A stretch of 64,000 nucleotides of DNA from Mycobacterium sp. 852002-51163_SCH5372311 (lineage in GTDB: Bacteria > Actinomycetota > Actinomycetes > Mycobacteriales > Mycobacteriaceae): contig NZ_LZIJ01000089.1 in assembly GCF_001667115.1 (NCBI RefSeq), forward strand, positions 54,251-118,250, read 5' to 3'. The notes beneath the pieces are model-generated. The model saw only the letters and a program-made list of their open reading frames with translations. It was not told where the DNA came from and made no database searches. Within the stretch, counting starts at the first letter, position 1; every line of letters begins with the position of its first letter. The translations under genes and the position numbers were made by a program. This document shows, piece after piece, positions 8,206-22,431 of the stretch.

Positions 8206-9417
8206 CTAGATGGCGCGCTTGAGGTCGTCGACTTTGTTGAGTTGCTCCCATGGCAGTTCGATGTCGGTGCGGCCGAAATGCCCGTAAGCAGCGGTCTGCG
8301 CGTAGATCGGGCGCAGCAGGTCCAGATCGCGGATGATCGCCCCGGGCCGCAGATCGAAGACCTCGGGGATCACCTTCTCGATTTTGATCGGGTCGACCGC
8401 CTCGGTGCCGAATGTCTCGACGAACAGGCCGACGGGGGCGGCTTTGCCGATGGCGTAGGCCACCTGCACCTCGACCCGCTCGGCCAGGCCAGCCGCGACG
8501 ATGTTCTTGGCCACCCAGCGCATCGCGTACGCCGCCGACCGGTCCACCTTGGACGGATCCTTGCCGGAGAAGGCGCCGCCGCCGTGGCGAGCCCAGCCGC
8601 CGTAGGTGTCGACGATGATCTTGCGGCCGGTGAGCCCCGCGTCGCCCATCGGGCCGCCGAGCACGAATTTGCCGGTCGGATTCACCAGCACCCGCACCGA
8701 CGACGCGTCCAGCGTCTCGTGCGACAGATCGTCGAGCACGGTGTTGAGCACCTTCTCCCGGATGTCCGGAGTCAGCGTGCGTTCCAGGTCGATGTCGGCG
8801 GCGTGCTGGGTCGAGACGACGACGGTGTCCAGCCGAACCGGAACGTTGTCCTCGTATGCGATGGTCACCTGCGTCTTGCCGTCCGGACGCAGGTAAGGCA
8901 ACACGCCGTTCTTGCGGACCTCGGTGAGCCGCCGTGACAGCCGGTGGGCCAGCGCGATGGGTAGCGGCATCAACTCCGGGGTGTCGTTGATCGCGTAGCC
9001 GAACATCAGGCCCTGGTCGCCGGCACCCTGGGTATCCAGCGGGTCGGCGGCGCCCTCGACGCGTGCCTCGTGGGCGGTGTCCACGCCCTGGGCGATGTCG
9101 GGCGACTGCGCTCCGATACCGATGTTGACCCCGCAGGACGCGCCGTCGAAGCCCTTGTCGGACGAGTCGTAGCCGATCTCGAGGATGCGCTCGCGGACCG
9201 TGTTGGTGATGTCGGCGAACGCCGTTTTCGCCGTCGTCGTCACCTCACCCACCACGTGCACCTGCCCGGTGGTCACCAGCGTCTCAACCGCGACACGGGA
9301 GCGGGGGTCCTCCGCCAGCAGCGCGTCGAGGACGGAGTCGCTGATCGCGTCACAGATCTTGTCGGGATGGCCCTCGGTCACCGACTCACTGGTAAACAGC
9401 CGACCCTTCTCGCTCAC
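8206..9417 (-). CDS. metK: S-adenosylmethionine synthetase
   Basis: 403 residues, full length. Signatures seen: GHPDKICD near the N-terminus (ATP/metal binding), [12 protein letters not shown] (signature 1) and [16 protein letters not shown] (signature 2, P-loop-like). It makes S-adenosylmethionine from methionine and ATP in the cytoplasm. ATG 9417 gives the standard N-terminus ([20 protein letters not shown]). The 93 bp upstream, to coaBC, contain an AT-rich stretch (9443-9466) that may carry a promoter. The order gmk-rpoZ-coaBC-metK is conserved in mycobacteria. Confidence 0.97.
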   Translation of the reverse strand: MSEKGRLFTSESVTEGHPDKICDAISDSVLDALLAEDPRSRVAVETLVTTGQVHVVGEVTTTAKTAFADITNTVRERILEIGYDSSDKGFDGASCGVNIGIGAQSPDIAQGVDTAHEARVEGAADPLDTQGAGDQGLMFGYAINDTPELMPLPIALAHRLSRRLTEVRKNGVLPYLRPDGKTQVTIAYEDNVPVRLDTVVVSTQHAADIDLERTLTPDIREKVLNTVLDDLSHETLDASSVRVLVNPTGKFVLGGPMGDAGLTGRKIIVDTYGGWARHGGGAFSGKDPSKVDRSAAYAMRWVAKNIVAAGLAERVEVQVAYAIGKAAPVGLFVETFGTEAVDPIKIEKVIPEVFDLRPGAIIRDLDLLRPIYAQTAAYGHFGRTDIELPWEQLNKVDDLKRAI

Positions 9418-9510
9418 CCTGTCATCCTTCCGTCCTTCGTAAACTTAGTTAGGCAAATTATTTTAATGGCCGCTGCTTCAACCGACCAAGCCGGGCATCC
9501 TGCCAGGCCG

Positions 9511-10776
9511 TTATCCGGTTTCGGTTTGCAGAAACGCGACGATTGCATCAACGATACGGCTGGCCATCAGTGTCTTGGAGCCGTGCTGCAGCGCCGACTC
9601 GGTACCGTCGGAGGCCAGCAGCCAGCCGTCGTTGCTGTCCACTTCGAAGGCCCGGCCGTCGCCCACCGCGTTGACCACCAACAGGTCACAGCCCTTGCGG
9701 CGCAGCTTTTGCCGGGCATGGAACAGTACGTCGCCGTTGGCGTCCCCGGTCTCGGCGGCAAACCCCACAATGGCCCGCATGTTGGGCAGCTCTCCGTGAG
9801 CACGCGCCCGCACCGCGCCGGCCAGCACGTCGTCGTTGCGCACGAGTTCGATCGTGGGGGCGTCGTCCTGACTGTCCGGGCGTTTCTTGATCTTCGCGGT
9901 GGCCACCTGCGACGGCCGGAAGTCGGCGACCGCCGCGGCCATCACCAGCACGTCGGCTTCGGGAGCGTGCTTGGACACCGCGTCGCCGAGCTGCTCCGCC
10001 GAGCTGACATGCACGACATGGACGCCCGCCGGGTCGATGAGCCCCGCGGTGTGCCCCGCGATCAGTGTGACCTCCGCGCCCCGCTGTGCGGCGACCCGGG
10101 CGACCGCATAACCCTGCTTGCCGGAGCTGCGATTACCGATGAAGCGCACCGGATCGATGGGTTCGCGGGTGCCACCGGCGGTCACTAGGAGCCGACGACC
10201 GGCCAGGTCGTAGGGCAGGGCGTCGTGGCGCTCCAGCAGCAGGTGCGCGAGTGTGGTGATCTCCTCGGCCTCGGGCAGCCGTCCCATGCCGCTGTCGGTA
10301 CCGGTGAGCCGGCCCGACGCGGGCTCCAGCACCACCGCACCCCGGCGGCGCAGCGTGGCCACGTTGTCCACGGTGGCCGGGTGCAACCACATCTCGGTGT
10401 GCATGGCCGGCGCGAACAGCACAGGACATCGCGCCGTGAGCAGCGTCGCGGTCAGCAGATCATCGGCCCGACCGGCTACCGCACGGGCCAGCAGGTCGGC
10501 GGTGGCCGGCGCCACCACCACCAGGTCTGCCTGCTTGCCGAGCTGAACATGGGGCACCTCGGGAACGTCGTCGAAGATGCCCGTGTGGACCGGCTGACCG
10601 GACAAGGCCTCGAAAGTCGCGGCTCCGACGAAACGCAATGCCGATTCGGTGGGGATGACCCGGACCTGATGACCGGCCTCGGCGAGCTGACGGACGACGG
10701 TGCACGCCTTGTATGCGGCGATGCCTCCGGTGACGCCGACGATAATCCGTTTCGCGATCCTATTGTGGTCGTCCAC
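9511..10776 (-). CDS. coaBC: Bifunctional phosphopantothenoylcysteine decarboxylase / phosphopantothenate-cysteine ligase
   Basis: 421 residues with GTG start. The N-terminal CoaC half is a flavoprotein decarboxylase: VGVTGGIAAYKA, PHVQL with the catalytic His, VAPATADLLA and AMHTEMW (equivalent of PxMNxxMW). The CoaB half begins around residue 185: LVTAGGTREPIDPVRFIGNRSSGKQG (CTP and dimer contacts), MAAAVADFRP and KIKK. Two consecutive steps of coenzyme A synthesis are therefore carried out by one protein. The gene sits 18 bp downstream of rpoZ on the same strand, so the two are almost certainly co-transcribed. Confidence 0.96.
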   Translation of the reverse strand: MDDHNRIAKRIIVGVTGGIAAYKACTVVRQLAEAGHQVRVIPTESALRFVGAATFEALSGQPVHTGIFDDVPEVPHVQLGKQADLVVVAPATADLLARAVAGRADDLLTATLLTARCPVLFAPAMHTEMWLHPATVDNVATLRRRGAVVLEPASGRLTGTDSGMGRLPEAEEITTLAHLLLERHDALPYDLAGRRLLVTAGGTREPIDPVRFIGNRSSGKQGYAVARVAAQRGAEVTLIAGHTAGLIDPAGVHVVHVSSAEQLGDAVSKHAPEADVLVMAAAVADFRPSQVATAKIKKRPDSQDDAPTIELVRNDDVLAGAVRARAHGELPNMRAIVGFAAETGDANGDVLFHARQKLRRKGCDLLVVNAVGDGRAFEVDSNDGWLLASDGTESALQHGSKTLMASRIVDAIVAFLQTETG

Positions 10777-10794
10777 AGCGCCGGGCCTGCCCTG

Positions 10795-11891
<1,097 letters not shown>

Positions 11892-11964
11892 CGACGCTCC
11901 AGCCGGGAGCTGATTGCCGGCCTCCTCCTCAGGCCTGACGGCCTGCATCGTCGGCCGGTGGGGC

Positions 11965-12282
11965 TCAGGCGGAGCCGAACTTTTCCAGCAGTGCCTTGCG
12001 CTGACGATCGCCCAGGCCACGCAGCCGGCGGGTCGGCGCGATCTCCAGCTCGGTCATGATCTCCTGCGCCTTGACCTTGCCCACCTTCGGCAACGCCTCG
12101 AGCAGCGCAGAAACCTTCATCTTGCCCAAGACTTCGTCACTCTCGGCATCCTTGAGCACCTGCGTGAGGTTGGTGCCGCCGCGCTTCAACCGATCCTTGA
12201 GCTCTGCTCGCGCTCGACGTGCGGCAGCAGCCTTCTCCAACGCGGCCGCACGCTGCTCGTCGGTCAACTGGGGAAGAGCCAC
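11965..12282 (-). CDS. mihF: Mycobacterial integration host factor (mIHF), nucleoid-associated protein
   Basis: 105 residues from GTG 12282, chosen because ACGGAGG lies just upstream and the product then begins [19 protein letters not shown] as in characterised mIHF. The helix-two-turn-helix region [21 protein letters not shown] and the C-terminal [21 protein letters not shown] bind DNA. mIHF bends and compacts DNA, supports phage L5 integration and is essential in mycobacteria. A longer in-frame extension exists upstream (to 12633) but has no good ribosome-binding site and looks non-coding. gmk follows 73 bp downstream. Confidence 0.95.
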   Translation of the reverse strand: MALPQLTDEQRAAALEKAAAARRARAELKDRLKRGGTNLTQVLKDAESDEVLGKMKVSALLEALPKVGKVKAQEIMTELEIAPTRRLRGLGDRQRKALLEKFGSA

Positions 12283-12710
12283 GATTCCTCCGTCTCTCAT
12301 CGATATCAATCGATCTTTTCTTGTCTCAGCCGGGTACTCCAGCCAGCGGGAACGACCGTACTCACGCTTCCTGACGAAATCTAACCCGCCCCCCTGGTTG
12401 GGAGAACAAATGCCCAGCGTGGACGCGGCGCGTGTCGGCGAGGACGGGCCATCCCCGTACCGCTCGAAGCGGCCGGACACGGCGTTTGTCCGGCGGCAGC
12501 AGCCGCTCACGGCCGGCTTGGATACCCTGCCTACCAGCGGTTTTAGCGTGCCGCCGGGATTCCGCAGGCTCGACGAGGCGACCGTCGCGGTGCCCCGCTT
12601 CGCGCCGTCACGAGTCGCAGTGCAAAGAATCACTGATTGTCGGCGCGTGTCGCGCGTGTCGCGCCGCCGGTAAGGCGACCCCGTCGGGAGCGTCGAGCTA
12701 CGATCAAGCG
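12283..12710. other. 428-bp divergent intergenic region between mihF and the TOBE/HTH gene
   Basis: No convincing gene is seen on either strand; open frames here lack codon structure and ribosome-binding sites. The region must hold the promoter and leader of mihF (minus strand) and the promoter of the gene at 12711 (plus strand). In M. tuberculosis the PE/PPE pair Rv1386-Rv1387 lies between pyrF and mihF, from memory; nothing of the kind is present here. Confidence 0.5.
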
Positions 12711-13130
12711 GTGCCGAACCTGCGGATACGTCAGGCGGCCGAGTTGCTGGGGGTCAGCGACGACACCGTCCGGCGATGGATCAACAACGGCACTTTGGCG
12801 GTAAGTCTCGATTCGTCCGGTCGCAAGGTCATCGCCAGCGAGGAACTGGCCCAGTTCTCGCGGAACCATGCACCGGCACCGCCGCCCAATCCGCTCAGTG
12901 TCGGCAGCTCGGCCCGTAACCGTTTCGTCGGGCTGGTCACCAAAGTCATCAGCGACACGGTGATGACCCAGGTTGAGATGCAGTGCGGTCCGTTCACCGT
13001 GGTGTCTCTGATGAGCACCGAGGCGGCCCGGGAGTTGAACCTGCAACCCGGCAGCGTGGCCGTGGCCGTGGTCAAGGCCACCACGGTGATCGTGGAGACC
13101 GCCGAACCCGAAGCGATGACTTCGGAGTAG
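12711..13130 (+). CDS. Helix-turn-helix plus TOBE-domain protein, molybdate-binding type
   Basis: 139 residues from GTG 12711. Residues 1-50 (LRIRQAAELLGVSDDTVRRWINNG) form an excisionase/MerR-type helix-turn-helix. Residues about 70-135 (RNRFVGLVTKVISDTVMTQVEMQCGPFTVVSLMSTEAARELNLQPGSVAVAVVKAT) form a TOBE (Mop) domain of the kind that binds molybdate or tungstate. It is probably a small oxyanion-responsive DNA-binding protein. No molybdate transport or cofactor genes are nearby, so its target is unknown. It converges with pyrF across a large repeat element. Confidence 0.75.
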   Translation: MPNLRIRQAAELLGVSDDTVRRWINNGTLAVSLDSSGRKVIASEELAQFSRNHAPAPPPNPLSVGSSARNRFVGLVTKVISDTVMTQVEMQCGPFTVVSLMSTEAARELNLQPGSVAVAVVKATTVIVETAEPEAMTSE

Positions 13131-13142
13131 TACCAGTGCGTT

Positions 13143-13258
13143 GGGTGTGAAACCACGGCTTGGTGTGAATCCTGGGCTTTCCGGTTGAAACCACGGCGGA
13201 ATCTGGGGCAATTTCCCCGCCATGGCTTCACTCCCAGCGCCAACGCTTCACACCCAGC
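13143..13258. repeat. Intergenic palindromic array (family B, copy 1)
   Basis: Three direct, imperfect units GGTGTGAAnCCnnGGCTT begin at 13144, 13162 and 13181. After a short palindromic centre (GGGGCAATTTCCCC, 13205-13218) inverted units follow (GGCTTCACTCCC at 13224, CGCTTCACACCC at 13244). The whole folds into one long hairpin. It fills the gap between two convergent genes (stops at 13130 and 13275), so a termination or RNA-processing role is likely. Related arrays occur at 25183-25320 and 50865-50995. Confidence 0.65.
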
Positions 13259-13274
13259 GAGGGCGCACCGCTGC

Positions 13275-14107
13275 CTACGGCTTCATCAAATAGGCGACGG
13301 CGTCCAGCATCCGTTCGGCGGCGGCGCGCAGCTCCGTCACGTCGGGACCGGCCCGCAGCACCTCCCGCGCCACCGCCGGCAGCAACTGCTCCGGCGCCGC
13401 CCCGCCCAGACCCACCAGCGCCTCGGGCCGCCCGCCCTGTGCGCCCACACCGGGTACCAGCACCGGTCCGCCCAGGGCGCTGAGATCGGGCGGCTGCAGG
13501 ATCGTCGCGCCGACGACGACGCCGACAGATCCGGGTTCGGGCCGCATCGCCTTGTTGGCCTCCCGATTGAAATTAGCGACGTGGTCGACGATCAGTTGGG
13601 CCACCGTTCCGCCGTCGGTCTCGGCGCGTTGCACGGTCGCGCCCTCCGGGTTGGAGGTTGCCGCCAGGACGAACACTCCACGGTCATGCGCGGCGGCGAC
13701 CTCGAGCAGCGGCCGCAACGAACCGAACCCCAGATAGGGCGAAGCCGTGACGGCGTCGGTGGCCAATGGCGAATCGCCGGCCCACGCCGCGGCGTACGCC
13801 GCCATCGTCGTCCCGATGTCGCCGCGCTTGGCGTCGGCCAGCACCAGCACCCCGGCGTCCCGCAGCGCGGCGATGGTGCGTTCCAGCACCGCGTACCCGG
13901 CTGCGCCGTAGGCCTCGAAGAAGGCCACCTGCGGTTTGACGACCGCGAAACCGTCGAAGGCCGCTACACAGGTCTCGCAGAAAGCGGCCAGCCCGTCGAC
14001 CGTGGCCGGCAGGTCCCAGGCCCGCAACAGCTCGGGGTGGGGGTCGATACCCAGGCACAGCGGTCCGCGACTCGCCTTGGCCTCGGCCAGCCGGGCACCG
14101 AAACCGG

Positions 14108-14111
<4 letters not shown>
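13275..14111 (-). CDS. pyrF: Orotidine 5'-phosphate decarboxylase (type 2)
   Basis: 278 residues. The catalytic segment [19 protein letters not shown] carries the DxKxxD motif of OMP decarboxylase, and [11 protein letters not shown] opens the barrel in the manner of the long actinobacterial type. It makes UMP, the last step of de novo pyrimidine synthesis. The ATG overlaps the end of carB (ATGA, 14108-14111), so it is translationally coupled as the last gene of the pyr operon. Confidence 0.96.
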
Positions 14112-17473
<3,362 letters not shown>

Positions 17474-17585
17474 TAGCGCCGTCCTTTCTGGGCAGCGCAA
17501 GCGTGCGGCATCGCGCGTTTGCAAGCATAAGTACGGCGTTTACGGCATGTCGGTGTACCAACACACACGCTCGCGGAGGGCAGTG

Positions 17586-18713
17586 TCATCGGTGGGCCGC
17601 CATCAGGTCGACGAATTGGTCGAACAGGTATTCCGCGTCGTGCGGACCGGCCGCGGCCTCGGGATGGTATTGCACCGAGAACGCCCGTCCGTCAACGAGT
17701 TTGACGCCTTCCACCACCCCGTCGTTGGCGCAGGTGTGGCTGACCACTGCCGGACCGAACGGCGTGTCGAAGGACTGGCCGGCCTCGCCTTCGAGAGCGA
17801 AGCCGTGGTTCTGCGCGGTCACCGCGACCCGCCGGGTGGCGTGGTCGATCACCGGGATGTTGATCCCCCGATGCCCGAACACCATTTTGTAGGTGGACAA
17901 CCCCAGCGCCCGGCCGAGGATCTGGTTGCCGAAACAGATTCCGAACAACGGGATTCCGGCGCCCAGCACCTCACGGGTGAGCTCGACCACGTGGTCGGCG
18001 GTGGCCGGGTCCCCCGGGCCGTTGGACAGGAAGACGCCGTCCGGCTTGATTTCGGCGATCTGGTCGAAGGTGGCCGACGCCGGCAGCACATGGCTGCGGA
18101 TTCCCCGTCGGGCGAAGTTGCGCGGCGTGTTGGTCTTGATGCCCAGATCCAGCGCGGCCACGGTAAACCTCGCAGACCCCGGTTGCCCTTCGGGTTCCAC
18201 GACGTAATTCTGCGGTGTGCTGACCTCGCCGGCGAGGTCAGCCCCCAGCATCGGCTCTTGGGCGCGCACCCGCTCGATCAGCTGACCGGGGTCGGCGTAC
18301 TCGGCGCCGGAGAATATGCCCGCCTTCATCGAGCCGCGGCTGCGCAGATGGCGCACCACGGCACGGGTGTCGATGCCGGCGATTCCGACGATGTGCTGGC
18401 GGATGAGCTCGTCTTCCAGCGTGCCGCTGGCACGCCAGTTGGACGCGCGCGGTGACGGGTCACGCACCGCGTATCCGGCGACCCAGATCTTGTCGCCGCG
18501 GCTCTCGGCGTCTTCGTCGTTCCACCCGGTGTTGCCGATCTGCGGCGCCGTCGCAACGACGATCTGGCGGTGATAGCTGGGATCGGTCAGCGTCTCCTGA
18601 TAGCCGGACATGCCGGTGCTGAACACGGCTTCGCCCAGCGTTTGGCCGGTATCACCGAACGGCCGCCCGGTGAAGACGCGGCCGTCCTCGAGTACCAATA
18701 GCGCACTAGTCAC
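17586..18713 (-). CDS. carA: Carbamoyl-phosphate synthase small (glutaminase) subunit
   Basis: 375 residues from GTG 18713. The class I glutamine amidotransferase domain occupies the C-terminal half: the nucleophile motif [15 protein letters not shown] and the His/Glu end [12 protein letters not shown] are both seen. It releases ammonia from glutamine and channels it to CarB. The GTG start shares bases with the stop codon of a MIRU-type mini-ORF (GTGA at 18710-18713). A 112-bp gap separates it from carB, larger than the other gaps in this operon. Confidence 0.97.
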   Translation of the reverse strand: MTSALLVLEDGRVFTGRPFGDTGQTLGEAVFSTGMSGYQETLTDPSYHRQIVVATAPQIGNTGWNDEDAESRGDKIWVAGYAVRDPSPRASNWRASGTLEDELIRQHIVGIAGIDTRAVVRHLRSRGSMKAGIFSGAEYADPGQLIERVRAQEPMLGADLAGEVSTPQNYVVEPEGQPGSARFTVAALDLGIKTNTPRNFARRGIRSHVLPASATFDQIAEIKPDGVFLSNGPGDPATADHVVELTREVLGAGIPLFGICFGNQILGRALGLSTYKMVFGHRGINIPVIDHATRRVAVTAQNHGFALEGEAGQSFDTPFGPAVVSHTCANDGVVEGVKLVDGRAFSVQYHPEAAAGPHDAEYLFDQFVDLMAAHR

Positions 18714-18778
18714 AAGCGCCGCTCCTCTTCATTGGCGCCGCTCATGCGGCGCACGGTCGGGTCGCCGGCGCCACTCAT
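18710..18778 (-). repeat. MIRU-type repeat with a 22-codon coupling ORF
   Basis: On the minus strand this segment encodes a 22-residue peptide beginning [20 protein letters not shown]. Its ATG overlaps the stop of the upstream membrane-protein gene (ATGA, 18775-18778) and its TGA overlaps the GTG of carA (GTGA, 18710-18713). This is the arrangement described for mycobacterial interspersed repetitive units (MIRUs) in the senX3-regX3 spacer, whose peptide has the same GAGDD...SDEEERR character, from memory. The two MSGA starts suggest a duplicated half-unit. The likely effect is to preserve translational coupling between the genes it separates. Confidence 0.65.
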
Positions 18779-19281
18779 GCGGCCTCCTGCCAGCCGTCGA
18801 CCCAGTCCGTGTATTCGTCGCGGCTTCGTGCGCGAAAGCCGGTGTCCATTTCCACACCCGAGGGCAGCCGCCAGCGGATCGCCAGTATTCCGGCGCGGGA
18901 ACCGACCTTGCCGGCGATGCCGCGTTCGGTGCGGATCGCCGAAATCGACTCGCTCGGAATCCAAATCGGGCGGGCGCGGATGCGTTCGATCAGAATGCCC
19001 TCGGGATGGCGGCTCATCACCGCCTTGGTGCGGTACCCCAAATCGCCGACGGCGACCCGGTCGTTCCAGTTCGGAGCGATCGTGCAGCCGCAATAGTGGC
19101 CGCGGGTGGTGATGGTCGCCGAGCCGACGTGGTCGGGCAGCCCGGGCAGTGCGCCCAGTAACTCCGCCTGGCGCAGCGCACGATTGCGCCACCCGCGCAT
19201 CATCAGCTGGATTACGAAGGCGATCACTACCACCAGCACCGCAGCGAAGATCAGCGACCCGACCAGCGTGCCCGAATTCAT
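18775..19281 (-). CDS. Single-pass membrane protein of the pyr operon (Rv1382-like)
   Basis: 168 residues. Residues 7-28 ([22 protein letters not shown]) form one transmembrane helix; the remaining 140 residues form a soluble domain with [16 protein letters not shown] and [21 protein letters not shown], which looks like a PH-like beta domain. No enzymatic motif is seen. It sits between pyrC (ATGA overlap at 19278-19281) and carA in the pyrimidine operon, as Rv1382 does in M. tuberculosis, so co-expression with pyrimidine synthesis is certain but its function is not known. Confidence 0.85.
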   Translation of the reverse strand: MNSGTLVGSLIFAAVLVVVIAFVIQLMMRGWRNRALRQAELLGALPGLPDHVGSATITTRGHYCGCTIAPNWNDRVAVGDLGYRTKAVMSRHPEGILIERIRARPIWIPSESISAIRTERGIAGKVGSRAGILAIRWRLPSGVEMDTGFRARSRDEYTDWVDGWQEAA

Positions 19282-20582
19282 GCCGGGCTCTTCCCATCCC
19301 GTGCGGTGACATTTCCGCGCAACAGGGTCGCGGTGACGGTCGCGGGCAACGTCATCGACTCATAAGGTGTATTGGCCGACCGGCTGGCCAAATCGGCCCC
19401 GGTGATGGTCCAGGTGGCGCCGGGATCGACGACGGTGAGGTTGGCCGGCTCCCCCACCTCCAACGGCCGGCCGTGATCGGGTAGCCCGACGATGCGGGCC
19501 GGATTCTCACTCATCACGCGGGCGACATCGCGCCAGGTCAACACGCCGGGCTGCACCATCGTCTGCACCACCACCGACAGCGCCGTCTGCAACCCCAGCA
19601 TGCCGGGGCGCGCGGCGGAGAACTCGACGCATTTCTCGTGCTCGGCATGCGGAGCGTGGTCGGTGGCCACACAGTCGATGATCCCGTCGGCCAGCGCCTG
19701 CCGCAGCGCTATTGCGTCGGCCGCCTCGCGTAGCGGCGGGTTGACGCGGTTCACGCCGTCGTAGCTGGCCAGCCGGCCGTCGTCGAGCAGCAGGTGGTGC
19801 GGCGTGACCTCGGCTGTGATCGAGATACCCTGCTCCTTGGCCCATTTCAGGATCTCGACGGTGCCCGCGGTGGAGGCGTGGCAGATGTGCACCCGCGCGC
19901 CCGCGTCGCGGGCCAACAGTGCGTCGCGCGCGACGATCGCTTCCTCGGCGGCACGCGGCCACCCGGACAGTCCCAGCCTGGCGGCCGTGGGTCCCTCGTG
20001 CGCGACGGCACCGACGGTCAGCCTGGGCTCCTCGGCATGCTGGGCGACCAGCACCCCGAGACCGGTCGCGTATTCCAGGGCGCGGCGCATCACCAGCGGG
20101 TCGTGTACGCAGTTGCCGTCGTCGGAGAACATGCGCACCTGGGCAGCTCCGGCCGCCATCATCCCCATCTCGGTGAGTACCGTGCCGGCAAGCCCGACGG
20201 TGACCGCGCCGACGGGATGCACGTCGACGAGGCCGACCTGCTGACCGCGGTGCCAGACATGGTCGGTGACCACCGGGCTGTCCGCCACCGGATGAGTGTT
20301 GGCCATCGCGAAAACCGCGGTGTAGCCGCCGAGAGCCGCTGCCGCCGAACCGGTTTCGATGTCTTCGGCGTATTCGCGGCCGGGTTCGCGCAGGTGCGTG
20401 TGCAGGTCGACGAATCCGGGCAGGAGTACGTGATCGGTGGCGTCGACGACGTCGGCCGTGTCCGGAATAGGCAGTCCCACACCGATCTCGGCGATCTGGC
20501 CCTCGTAACCAGGGCTGCCGATGAGCACGTCGACGCGCTCGCCCTCGCCGTACAACCGGACGCCGCGCAGCAGCACACTCAT
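19278..20582 (-). CDS. pyrC: Dihydroorotase
   Basis: 434 residues, class I dihydroorotase of the amidohydrolase family. [10 protein letters not shown] holds the first two metal-binding histidines, HICHAS the next, and [17 protein letters not shown] the catalytic Asp region. It cyclises carbamoyl aspartate to dihydroorotate. It overlaps pyrB by four bases (20579-20582) and the downstream membrane-protein gene by four bases, so the series is translationally coupled. Confidence 0.97.
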   Translation of the reverse strand: MSVLLRGVRLYGEGERVDVLIGSPGYEGQIAEIGVGLPIPDTADVVDATDHVLLPGFVDLHTHLREPGREYAEDIETGSAAAALGGYTAVFAMANTHPVADSPVVTDHVWHRGQQVGLVDVHPVGAVTVGLAGTVLTEMGMMAAGAAQVRMFSDDGNCVHDPLVMRRALEYATGLGVLVAQHAEEPRLTVGAVAHEGPTAARLGLSGWPRAAEEAIVARDALLARDAGARVHICHASTAGTVEILKWAKEQGISITAEVTPHHLLLDDGRLASYDGVNRVNPPLREAADAIALRQALADGIIDCVATDHAPHAEHEKCVEFSAARPGMLGLQTALSVVVQTMVQPGVLTWRDVARVMSENPARIVGLPDHGRPLEVGEPANLTVVDPGATWTITGADLASRSANTPYESMTLPATVTATLLRGNVTARDGKSPA

Positions 20583-21547
20583 GCCACGCCCTCCTTTTCC
20601 GGCATTTCGGTTCCGACCAGCACATGGAACAGCACCGCCATGCGCACGTGGACGCCGTTGGAAACCTGTTGCAGCACAGCCGATTGCGACGAATCAGCTA
20701 CCGAAGAAGAGATCTCCATGCCGCGCACCATCGGCCCCGGGTGCAACACCACGGCGTGCCCGGGCAGCATCGCCTGACGTCGCGAGGAAAGCCCATACCG
20801 GACCGAGTACTCGCGCACCGACGGGAAGAAGCCGCCATTCATCCGCTCGGCCTGCACTCGCAGCATCAGCACGGCGTCGGCGGCGGGCAGCTCCGCGTCG
20901 AAGTCGAAGGAAACGGTCACCGGCCACCCGTCCACCCCGACCGGCAGCAAGGTGGGCGGGGCCACCAGCACCACCTCCGCCCCCAGCGTGTGCAGCAGCA
21001 TGACGTTGGAACGGGCGACCCGGCTGTGCAGGACGTCGCCGACGATCACGATGCGCCGGCCTTCGATACCGCCGAGCCGCTGCCGGATGGTCAATGCGTC
21101 CAGCAGCGCCTGGGTCGGATGCTCGTGGGTGCCGTCACCGGCGTTGATCACCGACGGGCCGGAGCCATCGGAAGTCGTTGCCGCCGAAGTCCATTCGGCC
21201 AGCAGATGCGCCGCCCCCGACGCCGGATGCCGGATGATCAAAGCGTCCGCACCGGCCGCGCGCAAGGTCAGCGCCGTGTCGCGCAGGGACTCGCCCTTGC
21301 CCACCGACGAGCCGGCCGCGCTGACGTTGATCACGTCGGCGCTCATCCACTTGCCGGCCACCTCGAACGACACCCGGGTGCGGGTCGAGTTCTCGTAGAA
21401 CATCGTGACCACTGTGCGTCCGCGCAGCGTCGGCAGCTTCTTGATCTCACGGCCGACGAGTGCCTGCGCGAACCGGTCCGCGTCGTCGAGAATCGCCGTG
21501 GCGTCCTCGCGGCTGAGGTCACCGGCGGCCAGTAAGTGGCGACTCAT
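20579..21547 (-). CDS. pyrB: Aspartate carbamoyltransferase catalytic subunit
   Basis: 322 residues. [18 protein letters not shown] contains the carbamoyl-phosphate-binding STRT motif and [12 protein letters not shown] the second signature. It condenses carbamoyl phosphate with aspartate. No pyrI regulatory subunit gene is present, as usual in actinobacteria. pyrR ends seven bases upstream. Confidence 0.97.
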   Translation of the reverse strand: MSRHLLAAGDLSREDATAILDDADRFAQALVGREIKKLPTLRGRTVVTMFYENSTRTRVSFEVAGKWMSADVINVSAAGSSVGKGESLRDTALTLRAAGADALIIRHPASGAAHLLAEWTSAATTSDGSGPSVINAGDGTHEHPTQALLDALTIRQRLGGIEGRRIVIVGDVLHSRVARSNVMLLHTLGAEVVLVAPPTLLPVGVDGWPVTVSFDFDAELPAADAVLMLRVQAERMNGGFFPSVREYSVRYGLSSRRQAMLPGHAVVLHPGPMVRGMEISSSVADSSQSAVLQQVSNGVHVRMAVLFHVLVGTEMPEKEGVA

Positions 21548-21554
21548 CAGGCTG

Positions 21555-22163
21555 TCATCCTTCGGGGTCCCTCGCGATCACCACGCCGTCTCGGCCGTCG
21601 TGTTCGCTGAGCAGTACGTGCACGCTTTCGCTGCGCGAGGTCGGCACGTTCTTGCCGACGTAGTCGGCGCGCACCGGTAGTTCCCGATGGCCGCGGTCGA
21701 CCAGCACGGCCAATTGCACGATTCGCGGGCGCCCGACATCGCGCAGCGCGTCCAGGGCCGAGCGCACCGAGCGTCCGGAGTACAGCACATCGTCGACGAA
21801 GATCACCAGCGCGTCGTCGACGCCCCCGGCCGGAATTGACGTGGCCTCCAGGGGCCGCGGCGGCTTGGTCATCAGATCGTCGCGATACAAGGTGATGTCC
21901 AGCGCGCCGTGACCGACCTCGACGCCGCTGAATTCGCGGATGTGGGAGGCCAGACGCTCGGCCAGGGTGACGCCGCGGGTCGGGATGCCCAGCAGCACCA
22001 CGCGTGGCCCTGGCCCGGCTGGGTCATCTAACGCGGTCTTTTCGATGATCTGATGCGCGATACGGGAAATGGTTCGACCGACGTCGGCCGCGGACATCAA
22101 TTCTCGCGGTTCCCGAGATCCCTCGAGTTCACCGCCGATAGCGGCGTTGCCGGCAGCACCCAT
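21555..22163 (-). CDS. pyrR: Pyrimidine operon regulator / uracil phosphoribosyltransferase PyrR
   Basis: 202 residues from ATG 22163, selected because [12 protein letters not shown] matches the N-terminus of mycobacterial PyrR. The PRPP-binding loop is [21 protein letters not shown], and [13 protein letters not shown] and DITLYRDDL are typical of PyrR. It binds UMP and a conserved loop in pyr mRNA; in M. smegmatis it is reported to act by translational repression. It is the first gene of the operon. A matching RNA loop lies immediately upstream and next to its own ribosome-binding site. Confidence 0.96.
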   Translation of the reverse strand: MGAAGNAAIGGELEGSREPRELMSAADVGRTISRIAHQIIEKTALDDPAGPGPRVVLLGIPTRGVTLAERLASHIREFSGVEVGHGALDITLYRDDLMTKPPRPLEATSIPAGGVDDALVIFVDDVLYSGRSVRSALDALRDVGRPRIVQLAVLVDRGHRELPVRADYVGKNVPTSRSESVHVLLSEHDGRDGVVIARDPEG

Positions 22164-22175
22164 ACGAGAGCTTGA

Positions 22176-22203
22176 CCTCCTTCTCCGCCTCTCCGGACGG
22201 ATC
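22176..22203 (-). promoter_or_regulatory. Candidate PyrR-binding loop overlapping the pyrR ribosome-binding site
   Basis: The transcript of the minus strand reads ATCCGTCCGGAGAGGCGGA followed by GAAGGAGG. The core TCCGGAGAGGC is close to the PyrR-binding loop consensus I remember from Bacillus (UCCAGAGAGGCU), and flanking CCG/CGG can form the stem. The AAGGAGG Shine-Dalgarno (22176-22182) follows directly, twelve bases before ATG. Binding of PyrR-UMP here would hide the ribosome-binding site, in line with PyrR-dependent translational repression reported for mycobacteria. No terminator stem of the Bacillus kind is visible. Confidence 0.6.
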
Positions 22204-22431
22204 GTTAAAGGGGGTTTGTAGAACACTCTCATGTCCTAACGGCTAGGAGGGTATCAGTCGCACCAGGTTGTGCCGCCTTCACTACCCGGCTACGGCGAGA
22301 ATTTTCTCGTTTATTGAGAGCCTGAAGATCCGGTGCGTTCTGCTAGCGGTGGCGCCTCGCCCGCTCGGGTTCGTACTGGCGGCGGTTGGCCATCTTCTTG
22401 CGTGCTCGGTACCGGTGACGAGGGCATTGGG

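Noticed and set aside
9440..9470. Possible IdeR iron box (TTAGTTAGGC) upstream of metK
   Set aside because: Only about half of the 19-base consensus fits and the right half lacks CCTAA, so this is not a believable site.
9418..9510. SAM riboswitch before metK
   Set aside because: The 93-bp gap has no paired helices or conserved core of the SAM-I, SAM-II or SAM-IV type that I could recognise.
12283..12633. In-frame N-terminal extension of mihF of over 100 codons
   Set aside because: The characterised protein begins at [11 protein letters not shown] with GGAGG just upstream; the extension has no conserved sequence.
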